Shown: positions 20,564 through 31,593 of the stretch, one piece after another
Position numbering within the stretch: the stretch's first letter is position 1
Layout of the letters: each line of letters starts with the position of its first letter
The notes under the pieces: generated by a model
What the model was told of the DNA's origin: nothing
Database searches by the model: none
Seen by the model: the letters and a program-made list of their open reading frames with translations, nothing else
Made by a program: the position numbers and the translations under genes
Origin: Ascoidea asiatica
Taxonomy: Eukaryota > Ascomycota > Saccharomycetes > Ascoideales > Ascoideaceae
Length of the DNA stretch: 64,000 nt
Assembly (NCBI GenBank): GCA_001600695.1
Contig: BCKQ01000011.1
Location: 348,512 to 412,511, forward strand
Direction: 5' to 3'

Positions 20564-21031
20564 TTAAAAAAATGAAGCTGTACCTAAAGTTGTTCCTTCT
20601 CCATTAAGATTATCATTATTATTTAAAAAATCACTTGAAATTAAATTATCTTCAACTATCGACCATAAAGCTTCTCTAATAATTGTATTTTCATTTTTAT
20701 TCTTTATTTTACTATTATCATTTTCATTTTTTATATTAACTAATTGTAATTTTAAATTTTCAATATTCTCATTTTCAATTTCCATTTCATTTTCATTTTC
20801 ATTTGCATTTGCATTTTCTCCCTTTTCCGTACTGGCAATATAATCAATTAATATTTTATCTTCAATTTTACTTTTTACTGTATATCTTTTATTTCTTTCA
20901 TTTTTTTTACCTCTTTTTGATGATATTACTTTTGTAGTTATTCCTTTATTTATCTTATTTTTTTTACTTCTACTAAGATATTTATTTATACTCTTAATTC
21001 TAGTTTTTTCTTTATTTATTGAATTAGGCAT
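20564..21031 (-). CDS. ALB1: Alb1-like 60S ribosome biogenesis factor
   Basis: A small basic protein of 155 residues. The N-terminal half is rich in Lys/Arg (MPNSINKEKTRIKSINKYLS, then SSKRGKKNERNKRY). A Glu/Asn spacer follows, then the C-terminal signature EALWSIVEDN and the end GEGTTLGTASFF. This order and both ends resemble yeast Alb1, a shuttling pre-60S factor that works with Arx1 near the polypeptide exit tunnel. The recognition rests on short motifs recalled from memory and on size (yeast Alb1 is about 175 residues), so it is good but not certain. Divergent from the OB-fold-like gene at 21543. Confidence 0.68.
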   Translation of the reverse strand: MPNSINKEKTRIKSINKYLSRSKKNKINKGITTKVISSKRGKKNERNKRYTVKSKIEDKILIDYIASTEKGENANANENENEMEIENENIENLKLQLVNIKNENDNSKIKNKNENTIIREALWSIVEDNLISSDFLNNNDNLNGEGTTLGTASFF

Positions 21032-21542
21032 CTTGACTATGTTACTATGTTACTATATTACTATAACTAATATAATTATTAGTTACTTATATATATATAT
21101 AATACAATATTTTAATATTATTACTTATTTCTTACAATAAATAAATAAAAATTATTCTTAAATCTTTTTTTCTTCGTTGAATTTGAAATTTTTAAAAAAA
21201 AAATATTTTCGAAAATCACAAAGCTGCACCTATATGCACGCTATGCATTACACCCATAATATTGGTATTACACGTTAATTAAAACCCCTTTTTTTTATTT
21301 AATTTATTTCAACGCGAAAATAATTTACTTTTATTTTTACTTATATCTTTTTTAATGTATTTTTATTTCATTTCAATTTACTAAAATTTGAATCAATTCA
21401 CTTAAAAATGATTTAATATCTTTAATTTAATTCATCAATATTCAAAAAATAATGGGATTTATATTTTGAAAATATAATGAGAATAGGATATGATTAAAAT
21501 AAAATAAACTAAAATTTACAAAACTCAATTAAAAAAAAAACA
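21032..21542. promoter_or_regulatory. Divergent promoter of ALB1 and the OB-fold-like gene
   Basis: A+T-rich DNA with TACTATGTTACTATATTAC-type repeats beside the ALB1 start and a small G+C-richer patch at 21222-21262. The + gene is preceded by an A-run directly before ATG. I recognise no defined factor site. Confidence 0.45.
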
Positions 21543-21923
21543 ATGATTTCAAATACTTCAAATATTTTAAATATTTCAAATACTTTACAAATTAAAGATT
21601 TAAAATTATTAGATTCAATCAATTCATTAACTTCAATTAATTGTTATTTATTAGCTTTTCATTATACTCCAAAATATATGGAATTATTAGTAACTGATTT
21701 TACTTCAAATGATAATATTGGTCCAATATTATTAAATCAAATTAATGAATTTTATTTAGGACAATTGAATTTTTCAGAAGTTGATAATGATAATAATTAT
21801 AATTATAATAATAATAATAATATAATAAACTATAATCAATTATTTCATGTTCAGATTTATTCAAGTAAATTTATAGAATTTTATGAAAAAATCTTAAAAC
21901 CATATAAATTAAACTTAAATTTC

Positions 21924-21961
<38 letters not shown>

Positions 21962-23294
21962 TTCAAATGATAATTTAAAAATTAAACTTAATAACAAAAA
22001 AATATTTCAATCAATTGATAATTATATTGAATCTCAAAATTTAGAAACAAAAAATGAAAATTTTATTGATATTCATAATTTATTTATTTTTTTAAATTTT
22101 GAAATAAAAATCTTAAATTATAATTCAATAATCTTCGGTAAAACAAATTTATTAAATATTTTAGATTTATTTAATAATCCTTTTATACCTTTGAAAAATT
22201 TAATTTCAAATTCAAATTTTTATTTTAATTTTATTTTTAATAATTTATTATCAATTTATCCAAAAGAAAATTTTTTAAATAATTCAAAATTTTTACTTTA
22301 TTTAAATTTAAAAAATTCAATTCCTTTAAATATTTTAAAAAAATATTTTCCTTCAATAATTGAACCCTTAAATAATACTACTCCAATTAAAAAAAGAAAA
22401 AGAAATCATGATTTTTTAATAAATTCTACAATTGAAAATCATGAAATCAAAGACAATAATAAAAGTCCTGAAATTGAAATTTATGAAGTTGATGATCTTA
22501 ATTCTGATGATACTGAAGACATTGATTCTACAAATTCTGAAATTGAAATAAGTCATATAAATACTAATAAAAATAATTCTACAACTATAGATAAAGAATT
22601 TTTACTTGAAAATCATGAAGCTAAATTTATTCAAAATTATAATTCAATTCCATCTTCATCTCCTTTTAAAAAATTAGTTCCATATAAAAATATAAATGAA
22701 ATTTCAAATCAAAATTTAGATTCTAACCTCTTAATTCAAAAACCTTTTAATTACTTAAATTTAAATTATTTTGATGAAAATAATGATATCATTGTTCAAG
22801 GTTTAATTATTGGTTTTAAACCAAATGATTTTAAATTTATTAATCAATTCAATTCAATTATTTCAAAACCAAATTTAAGAAATTTTTCAATTTTATTAAC
22901 TGACCAAGATATTTTTAATAATAATAATAAATTAGTTAAAAATAATCAATTTTTATTAATAACTTTATCAAATACTTTAGAAATTTTAAAATTTTTTAAT
23001 ATAAATAATTTAAACGATTATTTAAAAAATTTAAATAATTTTATTAATAAATTTCAATTTATCTTAAATCGTCAAATCAATATTTCAAATAATAACAATA
23101 ATATTAATAATAATCTTAAATTACCAAAATTTAGAATCTATAGAAAAAAAATTAAAATAAGTGAAACAAATTATCAACTTGGTTGGGGTTTAAGATTAGA
23201 TAAACTTTCGAATTATACTGAAAATTTTAGTGAAAATAATAATGAATCGGATATTATATATAATTTTGATGGATTAATTAATTTCTTAAGATAA
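21543..23294 (+). CDS. Asn-rich protein with possible telomere-type OB folds (Cdc13-like?)
   Basis: A 583-residue protein not firmly recognised. Two parts look like OB folds. Residues about 33-110 include INCYLLAFHYTPKYMELLVT, then DFTSNDNIGP, and later LFHVQIYSSKFIEFYEKI; this order recalls the DNA-binding OB fold of yeast Cdc13, where a -SDFTKNDI- strand occurs. Residues about 405-500 include IIVQGLIIGFKPNDFKFINQ, NFSILLTDQDIF and NNQFLLITLSNTLEILKFF, which recalls another Cdc13/Pot1 OB fold. Between them are an Asn tract, a basic KKRKR patch (possible nuclear signal, near 280) and an acidic Ser/Asp/Glu stretch. If it is Cdc13-like, it is much shorter than the S. cerevisiae protein and its domains may be reordered. 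Other OB-fold DNA-binding proteins are possible. It ends 62 bases from the convergent RPE1 gene. Confidence 0.35.
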
Positions 23295-23356
23295 TTCCTA
23301 CTTTAACTTTTAAAAATTCAAATTTATATTAAAATCTAAATTAGAAAGAGTTTGAT

Positions 23357-24043
23357 TTAATTATTAATGATTTGAGTTCTAAAAAAATTCATTAACTCTT
23401 TTGGATTATTGGAATTGAATATTGAACTTCCTGCAACAATAACATTAGCACCAGCTTTTGCAGCATATGGAATTGTTTCTTTTGATAATCCACCATCAAC
23501 TTGAATATTAAATTTTGGTAATTTTTTTCTTAAATTTTCAACTTTTGGCATCATATCTTTCATAAAAGATTGTCCACCAAAACCAGGTTCAACAGTCATA
23601 ACTAAAATCATATCAAGAAATGGAATTAAATCATTTAAAACTTCAATTGAAGTGTTTGGTTTAATTGCACAACCAACTTTTAAATTATTTTTTTTAATTA
23701 ATTCAATTAACTTTATTGGATCTTTTGTTGATTCATAATGAAAAGTAAATTGATCACCACCTGCTTTTGCAATTTCTTCAACCCATTTCTCAGGTTCAGA
23801 AACCATCATATGACAATCAAAAAATTTCTTATTCTCTTTTGTAATTGAATCTATTTCTTTTGGAATTGTTTTTCTTAAACATTTAATAATTGGTGGACCT
23901 AAAGTAATATTTGGAACAAAATGTCCATCCATAACATCAATATGAAGCCAATCTGCAGAACAATTATACATTCTTTCACACTCAGGACCAAGATTTGAAA
24001 AATCGCATGATAAAATAGAAGGAGCAATTATTGGCTTACACAT
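23357..24043 (-). CDS. RPE1: Ribulose-5-phosphate 3-epimerase
   Basis: A 228-residue TIM-barrel enzyme of the pentose phosphate pathway that interconverts ribulose-5-P and xylulose-5-P in the cytosol. All family blocks are present: [36 protein letters not shown] (the His and Asp ligands of the metal and the catalytic Asp), [16 protein letters not shown] (metal His), [17 protein letters not shown] (phosphate loop), and [12 protein letters not shown] (second catalytic Asp). The length is close to that of the yeast enzyme. No CTG codon is seen. A perfect TCACGTGA site (24212-24219) lies about 170 bases upstream and could serve as a Cbf1/Tye7-type control site; this is inference. Confidence 0.97.
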   Translation of the reverse strand: MCKPIIAPSILSCDFSNLGPECERMYNCSADWLHIDVMDGHFVPNITLGPPIIKCLRKTIPKEIDSITKENKKFFDCHMMVSEPEKWVEEIAKAGGDQFTFHYESTKDPIKLIELIKKNNLKVGCAIKPNTSIEVLNDLIPFLDMILVMTVEPGFGGQSFMKDMMPKVENLRKKLPKFNIQVDGGLSKETIPYAAKAGANVIVAGSSIFNSNNPKELMNFFRTQIINN

Positions 24044-24606
24044 TTTTATAGATTAAATTAATATTATAAAACACAGTTAAATGAAAAGTGAAATAAATTG
24101 ATTTTTATTCTCAAATTATTTATAATTCATTGATTATTTTCAGTTTCAAATAAATTATTTTAAAGTTGCAGGGCTTGTTTTTCTTTTAAGACAAAATATT
24201 AAAAGCATTTGTCACGTGATAGACTATTTACTATGATGTAATCTTTTCCTATTTAATTCAAATCAATTCTAAATATTCAGATGAATTTATTATTTATTGA
24301 TTTGCATCCATTATATTAAAATTAGTATATTTTTTACAATTTTATTTTATTATTCACCTCATATATATTTAAGGAATGAAAGTGAAAAAAAATAAAGAGA
24401 AGAAAAAAAATATGAATTCATACAACTTTTGGAGTTTGAAAAAAATTTTGAAAATAAATGTGAAAATGTAAATGATGATGGAAATGAAGTTAAAAACAAA
24501 AAGCAAAAATAAGTCAATTTGAAGTTAATTTTATATCATAATAAATGGAGAATTGAAAAGATCGTTTAAACAAAGTCGTTTTTTTATTAAGAAATTAGAC
24601 TTTAAA
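24044..24606. promoter_or_regulatory. RPE1 upstream region
   Basis: A+T-rich DNA between RPE1 and the 3' end of the GH45 gene, both on the minus strand. It contains the E-box GTCACGTGAT at 24211-24220, a palindromic Cbf1-type site, and ATGATGTAATC near 24234. No gene is seen. Confidence 0.5.
24212..24219. promoter_or_regulatory. Perfect palindromic E-box TCACGTGA
   Basis: The eight-base palindrome TCACGTGA matches the known Cbf1 consensus RTCACRTG on both strands. It lies about 170 bases before the RPE1 start. Tye7-like bHLH factors that drive sugar metabolism genes bind the same core. Confidence 0.55.
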
Positions 24607-25851
24607 TCATGCTGTTGTTTCTAATTCATATCGACAATCTGATCTTTCAACAATTTCATCAGGACATACAATTTGCTCATAATCCACACCTGGATTTAAA
24701 TTATTATTTTCAACACCGAACCAATCAAATCTCCAATCACAAGCATCTTGTAAAACTGTAGGTAATAAAGTACATTGAGATTCTTCAGTAACACCACCAT
24801 ATCTAAGACCCCAACCAGTTGAAGAAGCATTCCATTGTGCTTCACAACCTTGGTAATAATAACCAACTCCACCACCTGGAACTAAGATATCAAATTTATT
24901 TGTACCTTCATCATCACCACCATTTGTAACTTGAACAACCATTTGTTTACCTGCAATTGTTGTATTAGTAAAAGTTAATAAGAAACATGAACCACATAAA
25001 TCATCAGAACCTACACCATTAATTTCACCAACTGCAGCATAACCATAAGAAAGATTAGTATGAACTAACCATGGTTGTTGATCATTACAAACATAAGCAT
25101 CACCACCTTGACAAGTACTTGTCATAGAGGCATCAACAACAGTTACACCATCTTTTGCACAAGATTTAACTGGATTGGTTACATTACCACGATTTCTCCA
25201 TGCACAAGATGGTTTACAACAATCCCAATATCTTGTTGTTCTACCAGTTCCTGTTATTGCATCTTTTAGTGGAGTGAAAGAGGTTGAAGCTGAAGATGAT
25301 GAAGAAGATGATGTACTGGAAGAAGAACTAGCAGAAGAGACAGCTGCAACTTCTGCAGTTTCTTCATATGAAGAGGAAGAAACAGATGATGAAGATTCTT
25401 GGGAAACTATTTTAGTTGAAAGAGTAGCAGCTGAAGAAATTCCATTAGATGAAGAATCTGAAGATTCAACAGTCAGACTTATTACTGAAGATGCTAAAGA
25501 TTGACTGTATTCAACAGAACTATATTCTATTGCAGCATCTGAAGAAATTTCAACAGCTAATGAAGTTTTTGATTCAATTGATTCTACAGTTTCAGATTCC
25601 ACACTTGCAGCTGAAGTTATTGCAGCTGAAGTTGTTTCTACACTTGCAGCTTCTGCTGTAGATGTATCACCTGAAGAAGTTTCTTGACATTGATAATAAT
25701 AATCGTTCATTGATACACAGGAGTAACCAGATTGACAACAAGTTGAACCAGTCCAATTAACACCACCACATTGATAATATAATGCAGCACAATCTTCTGA
25801 TTTTACAGCTGCTAGACTTAATGCTATAGCTAGTAATACTTTAGACAACAT
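24607..25851 (-). CDS. Secreted GH45 endoglucanase with N-terminal CBM1
   Basis: A 414-residue extracellular cellulase. Residues 1-18 form a signal peptide (LLAIALSLAAVKS). Residues 20-57 are a fungal CBM1 cellulose-binding module with its Cys pattern and three aligned aromatic residues (YYQCGGVNWTGSTCC to YYYQCQE). A Ser/Thr/Glu-rich linker follows to about 195. The catalytic domain starts with TTRYWDCCKPSCAW; D210 is the GH45 base. The proton donor is D321 in NGGDDEGTNKFDI, followed by PGGGVGYYYQGC and CDWRFDWF. These match Humicola Cel45A block by block. The enzyme hydrolyses internal beta-1,4 bonds of cellulose with inversion. GH45 genes are rare in budding yeasts (known in Komagataella), and coding G+C is visibly higher than in the neighbours. 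Both points fit acquisition from a filamentous fungus, which is not proven. Confidence 0.95.
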   Translation of the reverse strand: MLSKVLLAIALSLAAVKSEDCAALYYQCGGVNWTGSTCCQSGYSCVSMNDYYYQCQETSSGDTSTAEAASVETTSAAITSAASVESETVESIESKTSLAVEISSDAAIEYSSVEYSQSLASSVISLTVESSDSSSNGISSAATLSTKIVSQESSSSVSSSSYEETAEVAAVSSASSSSSTSSSSSSSASTSFTPLKDAITGTGRTTRYWDCCKPSCAWRNRGNVTNPVKSCAKDGVTVVDASMTSTCQGGDAYVCNDQQPWLVHTNLSYGYAAVGEINGVGSDDLCGSCFLLTFTNTTIAGKQMVVQVTNGGDDEGTNKFDILVPGGGVGYYYQGCEAQWNASSTGWGLRYGGVTEESQCTLLPTVLQDACDWRFDWFGVENNNLNPGVDYEQIVCPDEIVERSDCRYELETTA

Positions 25852-27794
25852 ATTTTTTCTGAACTTTTTCTGCTTTTTTTGGTTATAATATACAATTATT
25901 TATTTCTCAATTATTATCTAGTAAGGCCCCAATAGTTTAAATAAAAAAAAACAGTAATAATAACAATCATTTCTATTTTATATGGGACAAAGAACTTTTA
26001 TATAATCTCAAAACATTGGCTTTGATTAATGAATGAATAAATGAATAAATTATTCAAAGGAAAAAAATGAAAGAAAACAAAATTGAATTGTTTTGAAGTG
26101 TATTCATTATCAAGTTTAATTTTGCCCAGTTTCAATATTGTTATTGTTAAAACTGTTTCGATGACAATAAAAGAGTAGATCATTCTCTTTTTAAACAAAA
26201 ACTTTTATTCAAACTTTATTATAGAAAATCAATCTTTCTCTCAGACTTATTTTTCACAAACACATGCACTCTTCTTATTTAAATAAATAAGCCTTTAAAA
26301 ATTCAAGAGAAACATTTCTAATTGGAAAAATTTGTCCTCAAATGAAGTGAATAATTACCAACGTCAACAAAATATTTTCTAATATCAATACCATTTTAAA
26401 TATCAATACTAATAAATAATATCGATTTCCATAACCAATACGAATAGTTAACTTAACGTTCTTTGCAATTCAATCCGCGACAAATATTGACTCCAGTTTT
26501 GTGGTTTTTCTTGTAAAATAGTTGACACCACTTTTATGGCTCTCTTTGCTTAAAGCAGACTGAGACCGATAACATGGAACTCTTTATTTTAGGTCCGAGT
26601 CCAAACACCCGGGTCTCCTCCCTTTCAGTTCCTAATTATTTTATCTGCATACTTTCCAAATCTTTTTCGGACTTTCTTATCAAGCTTTTAAACATCTTTT
26701 TTGCAAAATTCTTTCGTTTTATTCTCTTTATTTCAACTAATAAATTTGACATTTAAGTACTAAAAATAATACTTGGAGACTAAATTCAATGGTATTTACA
26801 AATTAGTTTGAAGAATTATTTCAGATGACATTGAATCTCAAATAATATCTTTGAGGAGCTATTAAAATAGATATTATATAAACTGGGGAACTGAAAATAA
26901 TTATTCAGTAAATGGTGAAATTATTATTTGAAATTCCAATTGAAGAATTTTTTTCATTCTCTTTTTATATATTTAAATGAATTTCTTATATTATCCCTTG
27001 ACACATTTCTTGAAATTCGTTTAATTTTAACAATTTCACTTTACTTTACCATAGTTTTAAAAGTATTTGCACCCACATCATTGAAACTAAAAATGAAGTC
27101 AATTTACGTTAATAAAATAAAATACCTCTCGTTAGGAATCCTATTATCTAAATCACTATAATTGCATACTTCTTTAATTCCAATTTTTTTTAAAAAATAG
27201 TCTTTTTACTACATTCAACAAAGAAAAAATTGCTGGATAATTCTATTCAACCCCGGCCAATAAGACTGCATACTCCAACCGTAACATTTATCACCACACC
27301 CCAAAGATCTATTCAAGCCTGTTCATAAGGCTCAAAATCATCTTTTTTGCTCTAAGAAGTTCCATATCTTCCTATTTACAATTAAAATCACTTTGTTTGC
27401 AAGACACCCCCAAAGAAATCTTTTCAATTCACTTTTATTTGCTTGTTTACTTAGTCAATTTTATACTGCTTTGTTACCTAATTACTTACATTACTTACTT
27501 GTTTATTGCTGGTAAAAATGATTTTGATAGTAAACTTTATTATAAAGCAATTCAAATTAAATTTTTTTGCACTATTTCACCATTTTCAAAATCTCAAATA
27601 TAAAAAGGAATGATTTCTTCTATAAATTTCAAATATCAATTATACTTTTTCTTTTTATATTTATATATACTATAACAATTTCAAATATAATAAAATATAA
27701 TAGAAATATTCTCAATTTCTAATTTTCAATTTTTAATATTAAATTACTTTTACTTTTCTAAATTACTTTCATAAATAACTTTACAAATACAATA
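25852..27794. promoter_or_regulatory. 1.9 kb divergent region between GH45 and ADH genes
   Basis: No gene is seen. The strand next to GH45 is A+T-rich. Moderately G+C-richer patches lie at about 26460-26640 and 27240-27330; the latter has CCAAT at 27257 (CCCCGGCCAATAAGACTGC). Close to ADH the DNA turns T-rich, and a TATA run at about 27656-27675 is 120-140 bases before its ATG. Both flanking genes are plausible targets of carbon regulation, but I recognise no defined carbon-response site. Confidence 0.5.
27656..27675 (+). promoter_or_regulatory. Probable TATA element of ADH
   Basis: A run reading TTTATATTTATATATACTAT lies about 120-140 bases before the ADH start and is followed by T-rich, C-containing leader DNA, the usual layout of a strong yeast promoter. 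Confidence 0.4.
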
Positions 27795-28862
27795 ATGGTT
27801 GAATATAAAGAAGATTTTAAAATTCCAAAAACTCAAAAAGCTATAGTCTTTGAAAAAAATGGTGGTAAATTAGAATATAAAAAAATTCCAGTTCCAGAAC
27901 CAAAACCAACTGAAATTTTAATTCATGTTTTATATTCTGGTATTTGTCATACTGATTTACATGCTTGGAAAGGTGATTGGCCTTTAGATACAAAATTACC
28001 TTTGGTTGGTGGTCATGAAGGTGCAGGAATTGTTGTAAAATTAGGTGCTGAAGTTAAAAATTTTAAAATTGGTGATTATGCTGGTATTAAATGGCTTAAT
28101 GGTTCTTGTATGTCTTGTGAATATTGTGAAAAAGGTTTTGAACCAAATTGTTTAAAAGCTGATTTATCTGGTTATACTCATGATGGTTCATTTCAAGAAT
28201 ATGCAACTGCAGATGCTGTTCAAGCTGCAATGATTCCACAAGGTACCGATTTAGCTGAAATGGCTCCAATTTTATGTGCTGGTGTTACTGTTTATAAAGC
28301 AATTAAATCCGCTGAAATTAAAGCCGGTGATTGGTTATGTATTTCAGGTTGTGGTGGTGGTTTAGGAACTTTAGCTATTCAATATGCTAAAGCTATGGGT
28401 TACAGAGTTATTGGTATTGATGGTGGTGAAAAAAAAGAAGCTCTTTGTAAAAAATTAGGTGCTGAAGAATTTATTGATTTTACTAAAGTTAAAGATATTA
28501 ATTCAAAAATTATTGAAGTTACTGATGGTGGTCCACATGCTGTTATTAACGTTTCAGTTTCTCAAGCTGCAATTAAATCTTCTGTCGAATATGTTAGACC
28601 TTGTGGTACTGTAGTTTTAGTTGGTTTACCAGCTGGTGCTGTTTGTACTTCAGAAGTTTTCTCACAAGTTGTTAAATCTGTTAAAATTGTTGGTTCATAT
28701 GTTGGTAATAGAGCTGATACAAGAGAAGCTATTGATTTCTTTGTTAGAGGTCTTGTAAGATCTCCAATTCAAATCATTGGTTTATCTGAATTACCAAGAG
28801 TTTATGAAGAAATGGAAAGTGGAAAAATCATTGGTCGTTATGTTGCAGATACTTCAAAATAA
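27795..28862 (+). CDS. ADH1: Zinc alcohol dehydrogenase (Adh1 type)
   Basis: A 355-residue medium-chain dehydrogenase that reduces acetaldehyde to ethanol with NADH, or runs in reverse. Catalytic zinc ligands are C51 ([16 protein letters not shown]), H74 with E75 (GGHEGAGIV) and C161. The structural zinc is held by C105, C108, C111 and C119 ([15 protein letters not shown]). The Rossmann nucleotide site is [20 protein letters not shown], followed by the acidic residue of VIGIDGG that selects NAD. The protein has a short N-terminal extension ([13 protein letters not shown]) compared with Adh1 and no clear mitochondrial presequence, so it is probably cytosolic. Codon use is the most biased in the window (GGT, GCT and GTT preferred), which suggests strong expression. 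ADH1 versus ADH2 or ADH3 cannot be decided. Confidence 0.95.
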   Translation: MVEYKEDFKIPKTQKAIVFEKNGGKLEYKKIPVPEPKPTEILIHVLYSGICHTDLHAWKGDWPLDTKLPLVGGHEGAGIVVKLGAEVKNFKIGDYAGIKWLNGSCMSCEYCEKGFEPNCLKADLSGYTHDGSFQEYATADAVQAAMIPQGTDLAEMAPILCAGVTVYKAIKSAEIKAGDWLCISGCGGGLGTLAIQYAKAMGYRVIGIDGGEKKEALCKKLGAEEFIDFTKVKDINSKIIEVTDGGPHAVINVSVSQAAIKSSVEYVRPCGTVVLVGLPAGAVCTSEVFSQVVKSVKIVGSYVGNRADTREAIDFFVRGLVRSPIQIIGLSELPRVYEEMESGKIIGRYVADTSK

Positions 28863-29718
28863 TTTAACTAATCTTTTGTCAACTCAAATCATGCTACGAT
28901 CTTAATGAAATTAATGTACTTCATTTCTCAATTTTTTAGTTTTAGTTTTTTTTTTACATCTTACTTTTTAACTTTTATTTTAACCAAAAAGAAAGGGAAT
29001 ATAATATACAGAATATTTTCTTATAACAATACTAGTAGTAATTGAAATGTAATAGTAAGAAAATGAATTTCTTTGGGAGAAAAATGAATTTGCTTCTCCT
29101 TGTTTATTTTATTATCCTTCTAAAGAGAGAAACCATTTCATATCATCAATTATTTAAATGCTTCTAAATCATTAAACTTATGTAGGCCCTCGAGTTTTTT
29201 TTGAGTAAAGTGTAAAAAAGCAAAGAGGTTTTTGCAAATAGCTGATTATTCAAATAAACTACAAAATCTTTGAAATTTCTCAAAAGCGGAACAAAATTAG
29301 TGGGATTTATGGTGGGGTTCATTCACCCCCTGAATTCTTGAGATGATCACACTTTTGAGGTTTTCGTTCGGTGATTGAGGGTTTTTTAGATTTGTGGCTG
29401 GGAAAATAGAATATGCATGTAACGGTACTGTCAAACGGAGGTGTCCCGAGATGCGTATTCTAGGATCGGGTTAATATCAAAAATAGAGTTTGGAGTTTTG
29501 GATGATTTCAATGCTTTTAAGATGATGATTATATGGATATTTATTATTATAGTTATGACTGTAGAAAAAAAAAATGATTGTAGATATAAATATGTTAGAC
29601 GAAAGTGATATATAGGATACAAAATGCAAAAAAAATCATGATTAGTTGATAAGAATTATTAAAAAAAAGAATATGTTTCAAAGGTGCAAGTAAAAAAAGG
29701 AGTGAAAATACAATTTAG
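28863..29718. other. Convergent region between ADH and the F-box-like gene
   Basis: T-rich DNA follows the ADH stop, then ordinary A+T-rich sequence, then a moderately G+C-richer part at about 29170-29460. This island sits between two 3' ends, so it cannot be a promoter of the flanking genes. No gene is recognised in it. Confidence 0.5.
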
Positions 29719-31593
29719 CTAATTGAAATCAATAAGTGTAGTGACTGAAGTAGAAAGATTTGTTTTTGAAACCTTTAATGGAATATTTCCAACAATTAAA
29801 GTATTTAATTTATTCAATCCTTTAATGGATATAATTTCATCGATTAGTTTTTTATAAAAATGCATTGAGACTATTTGAAAATCATTCAAATCTGAGAATA
29901 TATCTAAGTTATTAACTTTATAAATATTATTTGCTTCATCAAGATTAATTAAAGGAAATGAATAAATTTCATTATAAAAAGTATTTGAATCTAAAGATTT
30001 TGAGATTAAATTATTTGGAAGTAATTTGTTTATAAATTTATTTTGATAAAAATCATTTAATTGATTTAAAACTTTTAAATTTTTTATAACATTTTCAAAT
30101 TTTGTTAATAATTCAACTTTTCCTGTATAATTTTCATTTTCATTAATATCTAAATGAGAACTATGAATTGGAAATAATTTCTTTTCAATATTATTTAAAA
30201 ATTTTGAACATGTTAAACATTGACAAGTATTTATATCTTTTGAATTTAAAAATTGCTTTTTATCTATATTTAAATTTTCAAATTTTGTTGTAATATAATC
30301 AATAAATAAATAATAAAAAAGATTTGGTCTTGTATTATCAAACATAATATTAATATAATTTAAATTTGAATTAAAGTTATTTAAATTGATATATTTGAAA
30401 GAATTTAAAATTTCTCCATAAAATGAATTTGAATAAGTTAAATCGTTTAAAAATAATTTTGTATCTTCAATTGAATTGAAATAATAAAAAGGTGATAAAC
30501 CATTGAATTTTAAAGATAAATTTGTTAAATTTGGTAAAAAATTTTGATTGAAGATAAATTTAAAGAAGTTATTTGAAACCTTTAAATCAATTGATGATAG
30601 ATTATTTATTTTGATTTCTTTCAAGTTTTGATAAATATTATTATTATTATTAGTAGTATTATTATTATTATTGGTAGTATTAGTATTGAAATTGAAATTA
30701 TTATTTATTATATTATTTGAATTTAAATTAATTATCAATTTTTTGATATAAATTGAACCAATTAACTTCTTTAATGAAATATTGTTATTTGAATAAATAT
30801 CTAATTGATCATTATCAAAATTATTGAGATTATTAGAATTTTCAATATCATTATTTAAAATTAAGGTTAGATTTTTCTTTTTTGGATTAAATTTTAATAA
30901 ATGATTTATAATTTTATTGATTTGAATATTAAATGAATCATTTGAAGAAGTTTTCAAGAAAATCAGATGAATATTAATATATTTGAATTTAAAATTATTG
31001 ATTGAATCTAATTGAGGTAAAAATAAATTTGAGTTTTGAATAAGATTTTTAGTTGAAATATTATTTAAATTACTAGTAGAATTATTATTATATTTTAAAA
31101 AATCATTTAAAAATGGAATATTATTAAAATCTATATTGAAATCAAGATTTCTCTCTTCAATTAAAGGTAAAATTTTATTAAATAATAGATTCAAGGAATT
31201 GAAATATAAATTAATTTGATTAATATTTAAATTTTTGTCAAAGATTATATCTATAAAGATATTTTCAATAAAAGTTATATAAATTGAATTATTCATTAGA
31301 TTATTATATAAATTATTTAAATTTTCATAGAAGTTTAATAAATTAGAACTATTATTTTTGAGAAAAGTCCAAAATTTATCAAAATGAGAATCTTGTTCAT
31401 TTTTATATAATAAATTTAAATTATAATTTTGAATGAATAAATTTTTATAAATTTTTCTCATTGATAAGAAATTTAAATATTTATTTGATAGAGATAAGTT
31501 TAATACATCATTTTGATTTAAAATTTTTGAATTTAAAATAATAAAAATTATATTTGAAGGTAAAATTTTTGTTAAACATTTATTATTTTTCAT
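29719..31593 (-). CDS. Probable F-box/leucine-rich protein
   Basis: A 624-residue Asn/Leu-rich protein. Residues about 10-55 (TKILPSNIIFIILNSKILN then DVLNLSLSNKYLNFLSMRKIY) have the LPxxII...L....V..LS...K.. pattern of an F-box, the Skp1-binding part of SCF ubiquitin ligases. The rest has irregular Leu-rich segments that could form degenerate LRRs, with Asn tracts between (for example near 30640-30690). A Cys cluster NTCQCLTCSKFLNNIE (near 30200-30240) could bind a metal and recalls some yeast F-box proteins of unknown target. No orthologue is recognised. Codon use and composition are like those of the other genes, so it is real coding sequence. Substrate and pathway are unknown. Confidence 0.6.
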   Translation of the reverse strand: MKNNKCLTKILPSNIIFIILNSKILNQNDVLNLSLSNKYLNFLSMRKIYKNLFIQNYNLNLLYKNEQDSHFDKFWTFLKNNSSNLLNFYENLNNLYNNLMNNSIYITFIENIFIDIIFDKNLNINQINLYFNSLNLLFNKILPLIEERNLDFNIDFNNIPFLNDFLKYNNNSTSNLNNISTKNLIQNSNLFLPQLDSINNFKFKYINIHLIFLKTSSNDSFNIQINKIINHLLKFNPKKKNLTLILNNDIENSNNLNNFDNDQLDIYSNNNISLKKLIGSIYIKKLIINLNSNNIINNNFNFNTNTTNNNNNTTNNNNNIYQNLKEIKINNLSSIDLKVSNNFFKFIFNQNFLPNLTNLSLKFNGLSPFYYFNSIEDTKLFLNDLTYSNSFYGEILNSFKYINLNNFNSNLNYINIMFDNTRPNLFYYLFIDYITTKFENLNIDKKQFLNSKDINTCQCLTCSKFLNNIEKKLFPIHSSHLDINENENYTGKVELLTKFENVIKNLKVLNQLNDFYQNKFINKLLPNNLISKSLDSNTFYNEIYSFPLINLDEANNIYKVNNLDIFSDLNDFQIVSMHFYKKLIDEIISIKGLNKLNTLIVGNIPLKVSKTNLSTSVTTLIDFN

